Shown: piece after piece, positions 1 to 11,139 of the stretch
Layout: each line of letters starts with the position of its first letter
Numbering within the stretch: the first letter of the stretch is position 1
Assembly (NCBI GenBank): GCA_022453515.1
Contig: JAJNNY010000037.1
Span: 62,001-126,000 of the forward strand
Length of the DNA: 64,000 nucleotides
Origin: Astrocystis sublimbata
Lineage: Eukaryota > Ascomycota > Sordariomycetes > Xylariales > Xylariaceae
Reading direction: 5' to 3'
Program-made: the position numbers and the translations under genes
Notes under the pieces: generated by a model
The model's input: only the letters and a program-made list of their open reading frames with translations
Database searches by the model: none
Told to the model about the DNA's origin: nothing

Positions 1-1175
1 ACGGCGGTCGGTACAGCGCGCGCGATTACATCCAGGCCGCTCAGAAGGACACCTCGATCCCGCTGACTGTGTCGCTCAACTCGCTCGCAACGCGGGTGCT
101 TTTTGACGAAGGTGCCAGCTCCAAGTGTGGCTCATCCAACGCCGCTGCTCCGCGGGCTACGGGCGTAGAGTATCTTGAAGGCAAATCCCTCTATGCTGCC
201 GACAGTCGGCGCGCGGCGGGCGCAACGGGCACCAAAAAGACTGTTACAGCCAAGCGGGAAGTGATCATTGCTGGCGGCGCCTTCAACTCGCCTCAGATTC
301 TTATGCTCTCCGGAATTGGGCCTGCGGAGCATCTGCAGCAGTTCAATATCACGGTGGTCAAGGACTTGCCGGGCGTGGGCCAGAGCTTGATGGATAATCA
401 GGAGATGCCGATTGTAGGCTCCGGTAGTGCGGGTGCAGGTGATGCTGGAGTGGCCATGATTCGCACGGCTCATCCAGCGTACGAAAACGAGCGCGATATG
501 TTCCTCATGGGCGGTCAAGGGTAAGCCAAGCCCCCCTATTCTGTGCTGACTAATCCTTCGAAACCATGATGTCTGCTGACATAAGACACTCATCTCCTCA
601 GGTTCCTCTTCCGCGGCTTCTGGCCCGACAACCAAGTCGCGCGACTACCGGCCGACCCGCCCCAACCCTACGGCGTAAGCATGGTGAAAGGGTCTTCGAA
701 GAATAACAAGGGATGGGTGAAGCTGCGCTCATCCAACCCGCAGGACACGCCCGAGATCAACTTCAACCACTACGCCTCTGGCTCAGAGTACGACCTCGAA
801 GCCATGAAAGACATGATTGCGCGCGTGCGCCGCATCTACAAGCGCGTAGGCATCACGCCGCGGGAGCCCCCTTGCACGGCCGGCGTCGACGCGAACGGCA
901 GCTGCGGCAAGGAAGACGAGGACTGGTTGCATAAGCAGACTTTTGGTCACCACCCTACGAGCACGAATAGGATTGGCGCGGATGACGATGCGATGGCGGT
1001 GCTGGATAGCAAGTTTCGCGTCAGGGGTGTTGACGGGCTGAGAGTTGTGGACGCGAGCGCTTTTGCAAGGATCCCGGGAGTCTTTCCCGTTGTTTCGACG
1101 TTCATGATCAGTCAGAAGGCGGCGGATGAGATGATTGAGGAGGCCAAGGCTGGGCAGGCAGCTGATAAATGTTGA
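1..1175 (+). CDS. GMC-family FAD-dependent oxidoreductase, 3' part (5' end outside window)
   Basis: The exons read <1..520 and 602..1175; the intron 521..601 starts GTAAGC and ends CAG, and the frame closes as GGG (Gly). The visible part begins inside the substrate/FAD region, with a GGRYSARDYI segment. It contains the family's second signature, GAFNSPQILMLSGIGP (about 265-312), where the strand turns toward the flavin. The C-terminal domain has the active-site HH of FGHHPTSTNRIG (about 948-978) and a conserved closing block, PGVFPVVSTFMIS. GMC enzymes (choline dehydrogenase, glucose oxidase, aryl-alcohol oxidase types) oxidise alcohols using FAD. The substrate cannot be told from this part. 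The N-terminal Rossmann GxGxxG and any signal peptide lie upstream of the window. No frame damage is seen, so it is probably functional. Confidence 0.9.
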
Positions 1176-1505
1176 GGTGGCCGAGAATTTAGTAGCAAAT
1201 GACAGAGCGTTTTCATGTGGAGGATCAATCGTGTGCTGATACAGAGCCAGGGCCTCGACTATTATTGAGGGGATTTTGATTGCAATCCGTAGACGAAGTG
1301 CTCGTGATGTGAACATTGATCAGGATGTGAGAGAGTAAGAATACCCTGAGGAGAAAAGTAGGAAGCAGCTTGAAGAGATTGGCTTCATGTTTTCTAACTG
1401 CTTTATTATTGAACATAGTTGCACGACTTAAGTAATCACAGGCCAAGTGTCTGTGCAAAGGTGGAGCCAGATTCTTACGAAGATGAGGCCATGAAGTTAC
1501 AGAAC

Positions 1506-2628
1506 CTAACCTTCTCTCAGGAAATCGCCACACAGGTCCATGAACCTTTCTCGTTTCTCAAAATGATTTGCATGGGAAGCATCCTCAATTGTAACCCATC
1601 GAATTCGACGGATCGTGCAAAACCACGGTTCGACACAAGCATCTCGAACCTCATCATATTCCCCGTTGATGAGCAGAGCGGGGACATCAATGTTGTGGGC
1701 TTCTTTCCAGCCTTCCCAGTCTTTGAAATTACCGACGATGGTAAATTCGGAGGGACCTTGCCTGTGGAAACGATTAACCTTCATCACATGATGCCATTAT
1801 GTTGTGGGGGAATAGTGGCTCACATAGTAACGTATGCCGATGGCTCCTCTTGAAGATGTCCAAGTGACTCCATCAATGGCTGAGGAAAGGGGTCAAGCCG
1901 ACACAAGTGTCTAGAGTAGAACTGTATACTTGCCGCCTCGTATTCGGGGCTCTCAAAGTCACCTTTCTTCTCGCATTCTTCAATGACGGTGCGAACATCT
2001 TCGGGAAGCTGCGAGAGGAGATATCGACAGCCTGCAGCATACAAAGGTATGCTAGCTGGAGCACTGGCAAGTATGAGGCTCTTCAAACCCTTCGGCTTCT
2101 GGGCTGCATATGTAGCACCGAGCACTTCATTCAGTTGTTAGAGAACGATGATCGATACACTAACGGAAACCAAGAAGCAGAGGACGATGTAACAGGTCAA
2201 AATACGGAGGATTGTGAAGCCATCACCCAATCAATAAATCAACCAACAGTGGAAGATGACTTACTACCGCCCCAGCTTTGACCAAGCATATGAAACCCTA
2301 GTTCGTGTAGCTTGAGGTGGGCTACAAGGTTCTCCAGCTCTTTGACAAAAAGGTCAAACGTCCAGAATGAATCATCGCCATTCTTCTCGGGAAAGCGAGT
2401 GGAGCGCCCACACCCGATTTGATCGTACAGTATCACTGGGATATTGTATTTCTCGTATATATCGATCATAGGGGTCATATACTCGTGGCCAGCCCCGGGT
2501 CCGCCATGAAGCAGTATGAGGGGCGGCGTGTGAAGATCGCCGACGACCTTGTACCAAGTCTTGGGAGACTTGGACGACCCAGGGATCTCGTAGGGCACTT
2601 CGCCTTCAACTACAGGTGATGGTGACAT
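1506..2628 (-). CDS. Proline iminopeptidase-like alpha/beta-hydrolase (S33 type)
   Basis: Three exons on the minus strand, 2628..2265, 2124..1824 and 1761..1506, give 306 residues, which is normal for the family. The introns are 2264..2125 (GTAAGT) and 1823..1762 (GTGAGC, CACAG end). The family's oxyanion motif HGGPG is at residues 41-45, followed by YDQIGCGRS. The nucleophile elbow GQSWGG has Ser118. The acid is in NGEYDEVRD and the His in DASHANHF near the C-terminus, so the triad is complete. Members release N-terminal proline from peptides, or act on related amides and esters. No signal peptide is visible, so the protein is probably cytosolic. It ends convergently with the GMC gene, about 330 bp away. 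The exact substrate is inferred from family only. Confidence 0.9.
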
Positions 2629-3055
2629 GGCTGGTCGTGAAACGTATGTCCGTAGAATTCAAAATCGTCCTTATTGATTAATGCGGAAGCGAAGTGTCAG
2701 TGAGTTGTAAGGAGCGATTCGGGAAGCATTTTTTGGAATGATAAATGTTGCTAAGTACGTCTTTGTCCTTCGTGTTCTCCGCATCACGCCCACCGGGAGT
2801 CTCTCCGCAACTGCGGGGTGGGGGTGATATCAGTCTTTTTGTTCTCGTCCAACGGTGCAATGGCGATCTTCCCTGTCCTTTCAGCGAGAAGATTGTGGGG
2901 TTGGCGGGTGGCAGCTTGTATGTCTTGATCTAAAGTACTTCTAGGTACATATCTGACTGAATATTGATGCCGAATGACCGAATGAGCAGGCTATGCGAGA
3001 TTTGCGGCAGGCTGTAGCCATCTATGCTCTTGGGTTAAAGTTCGTGACATGTGAT
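2629..3055. other. Intergenic spacer, no gene seen
   Basis: This is the upstream region of the iminopeptidase-like gene and the 3' flank of the GDPD-like gene. Only short chance frames occur and no repeat stands out. Confidence 0.6.
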
Positions 3056-4450
3056 TTATAGCTCTATCCTATCGGGTCCGGTAAATACAAAGTCATCTTG
3101 ATTACAGGACTTGTGTTGGTAACCATCGGGCCCCGTTTGCCTGATACCATAGCGGAGGAATTTGTATGTTGCCACCGTATCGTCCGTCATAGACCAGTCG
3201 GCGCCCAACTCGAAGACGGTCTGAGCAAGGCCAGCATTGAGTATCAGCCAATCAAGCGGGTCCGTGGGATTGATGGGAACCGGCTGCCCTGTCTCAAAAG
3301 AAAACCGGTACATGGAACCATTTACGCTGACCATGTATTTCTGCGTCGGAGCCAAGATGGGCAGATCTGGGTAGCGTTTTTTCATTTCGTAGAGTGTAGT
3401 CTGGAGCGCATAGTCTTTGGCATACCATGCCACGACATCCGGAGTCGTGAAGATTTGATTCAATTCCTTGTGAACGACAACCTTCCGTTCCGGATCGTAA
3501 AATTTGGCCCCTCCGCGAACCGCAATATCGTAGCCGAGGATATTGAGACCGACGCCTTGGAAGGAGTTTAGGAAGTTGATCGCTGCCGATGCGAGGGCGT
3601 CGTGGTCGGTATCATGGATGTCTCTATCGGCCAGTGTATGTAGCGCGGTCACATGGGGGGAGGGCACGAGTGGTATGTGATTCCAGCCGGAGTCGGGGCC
3701 GCAGGCAAGTACCGCGAGGATGAACTCTGTCGCATTTTTGAATTTATGTGTGTAAACTTGAACCCAGACATTGCCATTGGCCCATAGATCCGGACAACGA
3801 CTTAGCTGGCACATCGCCAATGCGGAATCTTCATTGCGCGCATCCACCAGGAAACTCATCCCAGGCTCGATGGAGGTGAGCTCCTCGATATACTGCCATG
3901 CAGATGGGATGTCGGTCCCCAGCGGTGTAGTAATATCTGAGAGAGCCCCGTCTACCACTTTGCGTACGGCGAATCTCCTCTCGGCCGGGGGTAGCGCCTC
4001 GAAGTCGACATCCTCCCAAGAGCCATGTCCAATGGAAATGCGGTCACGGCCCTTTTCGTGGGCTGAGATCATATGTCCTCTTCTATCAACAATGACATCG
4101 AACTCGATTGTTCGAAATGCGTATTCTACGGCCAACTTTGCGGCTTCTAGGGACCCGTCATGCATGTAAACACCCTCCCACAGGCCAAATATCCCCCGAT
4201 GCGAAATAACCTGACGCGGCTTGCCGCGAACGAGCCAGTTGTGTGCAACATTGGGTAGGCAGTGTAGAGGGTCGCACCGCATTGGCAGTTCTGCCTCGAG
4301 AGGTACGTTTGGAATGTCCCGATCCAGGGGGGGGAGACGGGCAGGCATCAGCCATATCAGCGCCGAGACAAGTAGAAGGGCCTTCCATATAAACTGGGCA
4401 TTGCGTCTGCGATACAATCTTCGGAATGAATAATAGGATAAATAAGACAT
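3056..4450 (-). CDS. Membrane-anchored GDPD/PLC-like phosphodiesterase
   Basis: A single-exon frame of 464 residues starts at an ATG (4450). An N-terminal basic stretch (RRLYRRRNAQ) is followed by one hydrophobic helix at about residues 20-37, which suggests a type II membrane protein with a lumenal or extracellular domain. The core matches the glycerophosphodiester phosphodiesterase TIM-barrel pattern: HRG at about 84-86, then DGSLEAAKLAVEYAF (the usual ENTLxAFxxA position), then IEFDV and SAHE. These provide the His, Glu, Asp and His used for catalysis and metal binding in the family. The predicted reaction is hydrolysis of glycerophosphodiesters or phospholipid head groups. The substrate is not determinable. 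A Fot1-like element lies 195 bp upstream of the start, within the probable promoter. Confidence 0.7.
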   Translation of the reverse strand: MSYLSYYSFRRLYRRRNAQFIWKALLLVSALIWLMPARLPPLDRDIPNVPLEAELPMRCDPLHCLPNVAHNWLVRGKPRQVISHRGIFGLWEGVYMHDGSLEAAKLAVEYAFRTIEFDVIVDRRGHMISAHEKGRDRISIGHGSWEDVDFEALPPAERRFAVRKVVDGALSDITTPLGTDIPSAWQYIEELTSIEPGMSFLVDARNEDSALAMCQLSRCPDLWANGNVWVQVYTHKFKNATEFILAVLACGPDSGWNHIPLVPSPHVTALHTLADRDIHDTDHDALASAAINFLNSFQGVGLNILGYDIAVRGGAKFYDPERKVVVHKELNQIFTTPDVVAWYAKDYALQTTLYEMKKRYPDLPILAPTQKYMVSVNGSMYRFSFETGQPVPINPTDPLDWLILNAGLAQTVFELGADWSMTDDTVATYKFLRYGIRQTGPDGYQHKSCNQDDFVFTGPDRIEL

Positions 4451-4644
4451 GACACACTTTGAACATGGCCCTCCTTTGCCATGGACTTTCTGAATGGATT
4501 AAAAATGAGACTTCAACAAGAGTGCCCGAGCATAGATAGGCCCCTTTAAGCATACTGTCGCGTGACATGTTTCCAAACCGGGGAATTTCTGTTGAGCTAC
4601 ATAACCCGTTTCTACACTGCAGCCAATCAAGCACCCGGCACTTA

Positions 4645-4690
4645 ACGTCGGTCCCCTATTAACGAGCCACCCCCATAAGCGGGCCACCCA
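4645..4690. repeat. Left terminal inverted repeat of the Fot1-like element
   Basis: It begins ACGTCGGTCCCC and pairs with 6459..6504 over 46 bp. The single mismatch is at the 36th base (C here, T on the corresponding strand at the other end). It is preceded by TA. Confidence 0.95.
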
Positions 4691-4874
4691 ATTACGAATT
4701 CCACCATCATCATCCATCATCTTCATCACTATTTTCTGAGCTATCCGCAATAACTATAATATAATCTTTAGCTTTACTGGGTGAATCAGTCCCGCTAGAT
4801 TCACTAGAATTATCCTCAACGTCGCTAGCGGCAATTTGCGCTCGCCGGATATTTTTAATAGTGGCAAACTTGGA

Positions 4875-6353
4875 TTAAGGGTTTAATTCTACCTTTTTCC
4901 GCTTCCGAGGAATCGCGGCTTCAAATTTAGCTTTCCAGGCTTTATTTTCGCGGCGTTCAAAAGCCAATTGAGTATCCTTTTTAATAAATGCTTTTTTAAC
5001 CTTTGAAAATAATAGCCGTTGGGTAGTAGAGCCTTTAGTAGTAGTAGTATAAGCATCCAATTGCCGACGTAGGTCTTGGGAGTGCTTAGGAGTAGACTAT
5101 ACTACTTCTGAACCATTTAAACTAGTTGGTTTTGGCAGATTATTAACCTGGCTGTCGTTTTGAGTGTTTTTTGGGGTAGTTGGTGCTTTTTGGGGAGGCT
5201 CTTTTAAAAGTAAAGAGCTTAAGAGCGGATGCCTTACCGATACCGGCCATAAACCAGTAGCTTTCCAACTAGATGTAATATTTGATATTGTTAAAGTATC
5301 TAGACGGGCTTTACGATAGTATTCGAGGAAATTTCGCTTGCCGGCAATAGAAGAATCGTATAAATAGGTAGTATAACCGAGATATTTGCGATAGGCGGTT
5401 TTCAGAGGGGAAAACACTGTAACGTCAAGAGGTTGAAGGACGTGGGAGGCATGAGAGGGCAAATATAACAGTTGGATGTTATTTTGGAAACACTCCCACA
5501 TAAAATCCATCGTTGTATGGCTGCCGTAGCCATTAAAAATTAGGAGCCTGGCTTCAGAGGCGTCTTCTGGTTGGGTTAACGGGATAAAGACCTTCCGAAC
5601 CCATTCCAACCCAATAGAATCGTCTGTCCATCCTTTTTTCTAGTGATCCCATTTCCAGTCTTTAAAAGGCCCAAGATCTAGAGGATACCACTGTTGTTGT
5701 AATGAACTGCTTTTGAAAATCACCAAAGGAGGCAGAAAGGTTCCGGCAGCAGAGATACATTTAATGATAGACGACCAGGTCCTCCCCCCAGGCGTTTTTC
5801 GCTGAATAAGGGCTTTTTGGGCCCTCCCAAGGACCAAGCCATTCTTCCCTATCCCTTCTATCACGCCGATTTCGTCCATATTATGTCTATTTTCCGGTTT
5901 GATCGCCTTGATAGTTGGGATTGCTAGGCGCTGGAACCATCTTCGGATAATGTTAGTGGTTGCCCCATTCAAACGGCGAGAGTCGATAGACCTGCTTCTA
6001 TGGACCTGAATCGATGGATTTCTGGCTAGAAAACGGGAAACCCAATGTTTTCCGAGTGATACGTTGAGCCCTTGGGCCTTGAGAACACGGCTAGCAAATT
6101 CCCTCAACTCTGCATGGGTTGGAGGGAGCCCTAAGTCGGATTGGAGTAGTACCCATTGGGCCAATCGCTGTTCTGTATCTAAAGAAACCTTCTGGCGATG
6201 GTTATGGGCTTTTTTTCTGACTGGACGGCCATGAATACGAGCTTGAAGTGTTGCACGTGGAACACCCCATTCCAGAGCGGCTTTGCGGATGCTGCGACCT
6301 ATTTCCACAGCTGCAATAGCGGAATCAACGTCATCTTCGGTATATTGAGGCAT
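4875..6353 (-). pseudogene. Fot1/pogo transposase with two in-frame TAG stops and a lost catalytic Asp
   Basis: The frame from the ATG at 6353 to the final stop at 4875 spans 493 codons without any frameshift. It is broken by TAG at 5642..5640 (codon 238) and 5099..5097. Domains in order are an N-terminal pipsqueak-type HTH (about residues 6-45, with GRSIRKAALEWGVPRATLQ), a CENP-B-type HTH (about 55-125) and the DDE domain. The first Asp (NMDE, residue 160) and third Asp (QPLDV, residue 310) are present. The second is Asn in LIFNGYGSH (residue 274, codon 5534..5532). Both stops are explained by CAG to TAG and the Asn by GAT to AAT in a TpG context, which are exactly the changes made by RIP. 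A K/R-rich tail (PRKRKK) lies near the end. The protein would be inactive even if the stops were read through. Confidence 0.92.
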
Positions 6354-6458
6354 TGAACGATAATTTACCAGCGTTCAAAATATTAAAAAAAGAGAAAACC
6401 TATAGTGGACGCAATGGTTGTGGGAAGGTGAGAGGGGAAATAGCGGTGAGGCCCAAAA

Positions 6459-6504
6459 TGGGTGGCCCACTTATGGGGGTGGCTCGTTAATAGGGGACCG
6501 ACGT
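6459..6504. repeat. Right terminal inverted repeat of the Fot1-like element
   Basis: Reverse complement of the left end with one transition. It is followed by TA (6505-6506), which completes the target duplication. Confidence 0.95.
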
Positions 6505-6840
6505 TACAATAGCTATAAGATCTACATGGCAAGGTTACTCAGACTGCCAGACCAGCCCCGTAGTACGGCGGTGAGTTCGGCTATCGCTCTTCAGGTCAGT
6601 TGATGACACTCGGACTTCTACCGCATTACAAACATATGGTCGAAACGGTGGTTCGGTCGACTGTCGGTCGAAAGCCGAATCCGGTTGGAGCTCATAGTAT
6701 TAATAGTTTGCTCGAGGTAAACGTGCTTATTTGCAAACATCAAGAATTCCAAACGTTGAGGCGAATCTCGACGTTTGAACGCTTCCAACGTTTGGATGTT
6801 TTTCGGCGTCGATTCGACTCACAACGTCTAATTATTCTCA

Positions 6841-6985
6841 ACGCCGCCTGCGCCGCCCATGCCGCCCATGCCGCTCGCAGCCTTACGCAGTACACACCGC
6901 CCACGCCGCCCACAGCCTATGGAGCCCAAGCAGTCCACGTAATTACATAATCCGCGTAGCCCACGTAGCCCACGTAGCCAACGCG
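6841..6985. repeat. Imperfect short tandem repeats (GCCGCCCAT/CAC and CCCACGTAG)
   Basis: Several adjoining imperfect copies of GCCGCCCAT or ACGCCGCCCAC are followed by three copies of a CCCACGTAG unit. The frames across it encode only low-complexity AAHAAH-type peptide, so coding is unlikely. Confidence 0.7.
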
Positions 6986-7285
6986 AGATGGTGTATCCGG
7001 GGAACTGATGCTAGCTACTGTACGTAGGCGAGTAGGGGGTGCTGGCCAGCAAATCGGACAGGGTGCATGGAATGATCAATAATGAGTTTTGAACGTTGCA
7101 CTCACTATCTCCACCCTCGGCCTTATCCGACTTGGCCTTGGTCGTCATGGCTTGGAGATCGGGGGCAAGGTGGGGGGTAAGACCGGAGATCATAGAAGTC
7201 CTGTTCACATTATATGACGTGGTTTCCCGAGTTTCCGAGTTTCAAACTCCCCGTGACAGGCGTGGCCCCTTTGAAATTGACCGTG

Positions 7286-7321
7286 CCTCGCCAATGACCT
7301 CGCCATTGACCTCGCCAATGA
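7286..7321. repeat. 12-bp tandem triplicate
   Basis: Three head-to-tail copies of CCTCGCCAATGA; the middle copy has one change (CCATTGA). Confidence 0.85.
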
Positions 7322-7447
7322 CGAGAAAATAAAAGGGACCACTATTGAACTTGGATCAGTTAACTACATAAATAAAGAGGCAATTATGTAGTAGCTTCTA
7401 GCTTTCGTTCAGTAACTTGGAATGTCTTGCGACTAACGGTCGAAACA

Positions 7448-8583
7448 ATGAATTCATCCTCCTTCTTCTGGAGCTCAGCAAACATTGGCGCCAGTGCATT
7501 GATAGTGCGTTCACCTACTTTCCTGTATTGCAACGCTGAGAATCATACTGATTATCATGGAATTGCATTGCAGGTATACCTGAACAAGCTCCTTCTGAAC
7601 AGCAAAGACTTGAAGTCTCTCTTACTGACAGTCTCATGCTGCAACTACGCTTTAATCTCACTGGTGGCACTCGTTGCGACTGACTTGGACCTCCTGAGTT
7701 ACCGCACGTTACAATTGATGATTCAGACCATCCCACTGGCGCTGTCGTCAATTGCCCACGTGGTACTGACAAATCTATCTCTTAGAAGGTCATCGTTGTT
7801 CGTGCACCAGCAGGGGAGAGCGTTCGTCCTCCCCGCTGTGGCAATGATCGAATGTGTCCTTTTCGGATCCACCATGTCCATCTCCGGCATAGTTGCCATC
7901 ACTCTCCTGGTTGTCGGTGCATTGTTGCGGCCGGTAACCCCACCCCTCAGAGGAGACAGTATAGGCCAGTTCAGACCTGCAACGGTGTTGCATGCTATGT
8001 CGCCTCGGTTTGAGCGTGGGAGCTTGGTTATTATAGCCGCTCTTGTGGCATCAGCCTCCCATTCTGTTGTTGTCAAGCAATGTCAGCAGACGTACAATGG
8101 GGACCCCAGTTCATTCCTCGCATTACAAAGCCTTTTAAGCTGCTTGATACTTGTCCCATTCATACCGTTCTTCGATGATGTTGCTTTCTTGCCAAAAGCG
8201 GTCCGATCATTGGGGGCATCAATCCCAGTTGTAAGTACGCATTGTGAAGTCTCGCTCGCGTATTCTTGTCATCTGCTTAATGAACAACGATCTACTCACG
8301 CAAGTTTAACAATTCTCTAGACCGGCGGTTTAGCCTACGTCATTACTCTCTCGCACCATCGTATGACGGCCGAGATGGGGCTAATCACTACAACTGTCGT
8401 AGGGTACGCCAAGCAGGCCATATTGCTGTGTTTTGCATTTTTTCGAGATCGAGAGTCGAGTAGCGGGGAATTACCGGGTCTTGTAGTCACAATTGCTGGG
8501 ATTATTCTGTAAGTCCACTTCGAAAGATAAAACAACCTCCCTAATCAAGAACAACTAGGTATTCTGTAACTTTGGGCATATGA
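7448..8583 (+). CDS. Drug/metabolite-superfamily transporter (nucleotide-sugar or triose-phosphate type)
   Basis: Four exons, 7448..7504, 7574..8230, 8321..8508 and 8559..8583, close in frame to 308 residues. The introns start GTGCGT, GTAAGT and GTAAGT and end CAG, TAG and TAG. Splicing creates ASALIVYLNKLLL, the first helix with the family's V(Y/F)xNK signature, which no single frame shows intact. About nine hydrophobic segments follow, with a late GLITTTVVGYAKQ helix and a final AGIILYSVTLGI. In the family these proteins exchange nucleotide sugars or phosphorylated sugars across Golgi/ER membranes. The N-terminus is very short, so an upstream exon remains possible. The substrate cannot be assigned. 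Confidence 0.7.
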
Positions 8584-8634
8584 CGGCTTGTTAGTTAGTA
8601 GGATGTGTTCTGATTATAGGAGCAACTCAAAGGC

Positions 8635-8712
8635 TCGAATCAATCAAGTAGATGAAATGGGAACTGCTGATGTTCGAATCAATCAAGTAGATGAAATGGG
8701 AACTGCTGATGT
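8635..8712. repeat. 39-bp perfect tandem duplication
   Basis: Two identical adjoining 39-bp units, the second starting at 8674, each containing AATCAATCAAGTAGATGAAA. They lie about 50 bp past the transporter stop codon, probably in its 3' UTR. Confidence 0.9.
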
Positions 8713-9719
8713 TCATATTGGATGTCAATGTCGAATACTGCGCTCCCGGATCGTGTATGAACAACCCCGCTAGCTCAATTGTAATTAATTGCTCAACACT
8801 GGCTCTATTGTATCCCCTGTTTCTCAAGGACAGTTAGGAACCATGTCACATTGTCAAGAAACAGACCTTGTGAACTGTAAAACGGTTGTTTGGTTAGTAG
8901 TATGGTGTTGGTTGCATTGGCCATTCGCTTTCTAGATTCAACTATACCACGGGTAAACATCGACACAGATCTGGCCGAGATGAAAGTGTCACGCCTAGTA
9001 CTTTACAAGACATGACATAGATGTAAGCTTATTTTGCCACTGGCTTTCTTCGGCTTCCACTGCTCTAGCGTGTCCAACATCTGAAGAAAAGTCAGGAGCT
9101 CACGTCAAACAACGCTTCTGTAGAGTCTAGCATACCGTCGGGCTTCTCTATGTTGTGCTTTTGAGGTTCTCTTGGCGTTCCAAAAAGGGCAAGTCGATTA
9201 TTTACTGGCTGGCCTAGCATGGACGTGACAGACGGATGACAGGGCAGCCAAGCATGCCAAGATTATCTAGAACCCATCTACTGGTAGTCTGGGGGCAAAA
9301 TCGGGCAAGGATCTGGCGCTACTGTACGGCACTGATCTACACTACTACCGAGCCCGATGTAACGACACACGGCACAAGGATTGGAACACATAGTTTAATC
9401 TATAGTGATGCTTGCGCGTGGTAACGTTGGCAAGCATCAGCCACGTTGGTTAGAAGGGCTCGAAAAGTTCAAGACATGTAATATGGGCGCTTGGCGGACG
9501 AGATTAAACTAAATGCACGAGATCAAGCTGGCGAGGACTGTCATCCACATGATGGAACACTCACTTGACTACTTGGGTGCAGGTTCTTTGCACAATTGGA
9601 CATGTATTGTATGTACGATAGTGATAGTGCACAGAAGTAGAGGGGTATCTCTGATGAATCCGAATAAGTTTGCAATTCCATCGCTCGCTCAACGCAATCA
9701 TGACTCGTGCCTCATTGTA
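8713..9719. other. Intergenic, no gene seen
   Basis: About 1 kb between convergent genes. The longest chance frames are under 90 codons and show no family features. Confidence 0.6.
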
Positions 9720-11139
9720 TCATATCAAAGGCGTTCCCTCCTCCTCCATAAAGAAGTTCCCAGAAAACCGTCGACTCTCTAAGAACCCCTTCGTCTCCTC
9801 ATGTATTGTCTCGCCGAGTACATCACGAAGTAGGCGCTGACCGTCGTCGTCGTTCGCGAAGTACCCCTCAACTGCCTCGACCAATTTCTCATCTACCTTC
9901 TCCTCGACAGCTTCGTCCACTACTTCCCGAATGAACGCGGTCCCTCGGTCCTCCTGGCTCTGGAGCCGCCCGTCCATCTCGTCCCAGAGCGGCTCCATAC
10001 GAGCTCTCACTTCGTCAACTAGGTCTTGCTGGCATTCCTCGAGTTTCTTGAATCGTTCTTCTATCGCGTCGATCTTCAACAAGACCTTAGCAATGATGGC
10101 TTCTTGTGCCGTCTTGACGTCCTCGATAGTCCGCTGCAGATTGAGAATCGCATCCAGGATCTTGGCGTCGATATTGCCGTCGCTTCTCTGAGAGGTCGTG
10201 ACTTCGGTATCTTCACTACCACTGTCACTGTCTTCGCGAGAACGTTTCCGAGACCGCGGCGAATCAGATGCTGTTTCAATCCAATCAGTTGTGATCATTG
10301 CAGTGGCAAGTAAGTAGAGCCCAGGAGCACTCACCAGAAGACGAACAAGGAGACAGCACTGTAGTAGCTGCGCTAGACCCTGCAATGACATGACCGTGGT
10401 ACAACGGGGGAGGGTTGCTGCATTCGCCTGAAGCCCCTGCACCTGCACCGGCTGATGTTCTAGCCTGAGCCGAACCATCCTCACCATGGACATGAGGGTC
10501 AACTACCTTGCCGCCTTTGCCCCCGTAAAGAGTCCGGATATCATCAGACAAGGGGGCAAGAGCCCCAGCAGTCGACGCAGCCTTGCACAATGATTCTAGC
10601 TGTCCTTTGGACACGCTCTCCTTGGGAAGATGAAGATAGAAGCAATATGTATCCTTGGCAAATGACTCCCATGCTTTCCACAACGTCTGCGAAGGAATTC
10701 TGTAAAAGCTGAATGGGTGGTGATTCGAAACCACAAATGTCGGCAAGCTTTTCAGCTCAAACAGCAATACATGTGTAGCCGTATTGAGCTTCTCACGAGA
10801 ATCCCCGTGTTGAAGCACCTCGCGGCATAGATCTTCCCTCTTGGCATCAATGTACGCTAGGGTGCGTATCTGGTCTGGCTTGATAAAGAGATAGAACTGC
10901 GGTCTGTACTCTCCTTTTTTCAGCCTTGTGGGAGCTCTTAACCTGACCTGCGCAGTTTTGGCACCGGTGTTGTAGTCCAGATCAAGAAACAGATCTGAAA
11001 GAGAAAAGCTGTCGAGGAGCGATGTCTGCCACGAGACAAAAGCTGGTACGCGCTTGAGGCGGATGCTGTCATCCATGGCATGACTGCCAAGGTCTTCACT
11101 CGCGTCCGAGTCAGTGCCCGATGGCGTCAAGGCGTCCAT
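9720..11139 (-). CDS. Unknown fungal protein with C-terminal coiled coil and nuclear-type basic motif
   Basis: Two exons, 11139..10335 and 10270..9720, joined across an intron starting GTGAGT and ending ACAG (10334..10271), give 451 residues. I do not recognise a catalytic family. The first half (about 25-230) looks like a compact alpha/beta domain with alternating hydrophobic strands and several aromatic residues (SNHHPFSFYRIP). A Gly/Ala/Ser linker follows. Then comes an Arg/Ser-rich basic patch, SPRSRKRSRED, that could act as a nuclear localisation signal. A long charged helix from about residue 310 (KILDAILNLQRTIEDVKTAQ and onward) has heptad-like spacing and probably forms a coiled coil. 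It is divergent from the DUF7726-like gene, 2.4 kb away. Nuclear location is inference only. Confidence 0.7.

Larger units (their letters stand above)
4645..6504 (-). mobile_element. Fot1/pogo (Tc1-mariner superfamily) DNA transposon, complete but inactivated
   Basis: The element is 1860 bp, bounded by 46-bp inverted repeats that differ at one position. It is flanked on both sides by TA (4643-4644 and 6505-6506), the target duplication typical of Tc1/mariner elements. Size, inverted-repeat length and a transposase with HTH plus DDE domains match Fot1 of Fusarium and its relatives. The coding strand runs right to left. Two TAG codons and a changed catalytic Asp make it non-autonomous. Intact ends mean it could in principle be moved by a related transposase. 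Confidence 0.93.
6505..7447. other. Gene-free flank with short tandem repeats
   Basis: No convincing gene. It holds AACGTT-rich sequence (about 6750-6830), GCCGCCCAT/CAC repeats (about 6841-6915), a CCCACGTAG repeat (about 6955-6982) and a 12-bp triplicate at 7286-7321. The 3' part should contain the promoter of the transporter gene. Confidence 0.6.
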
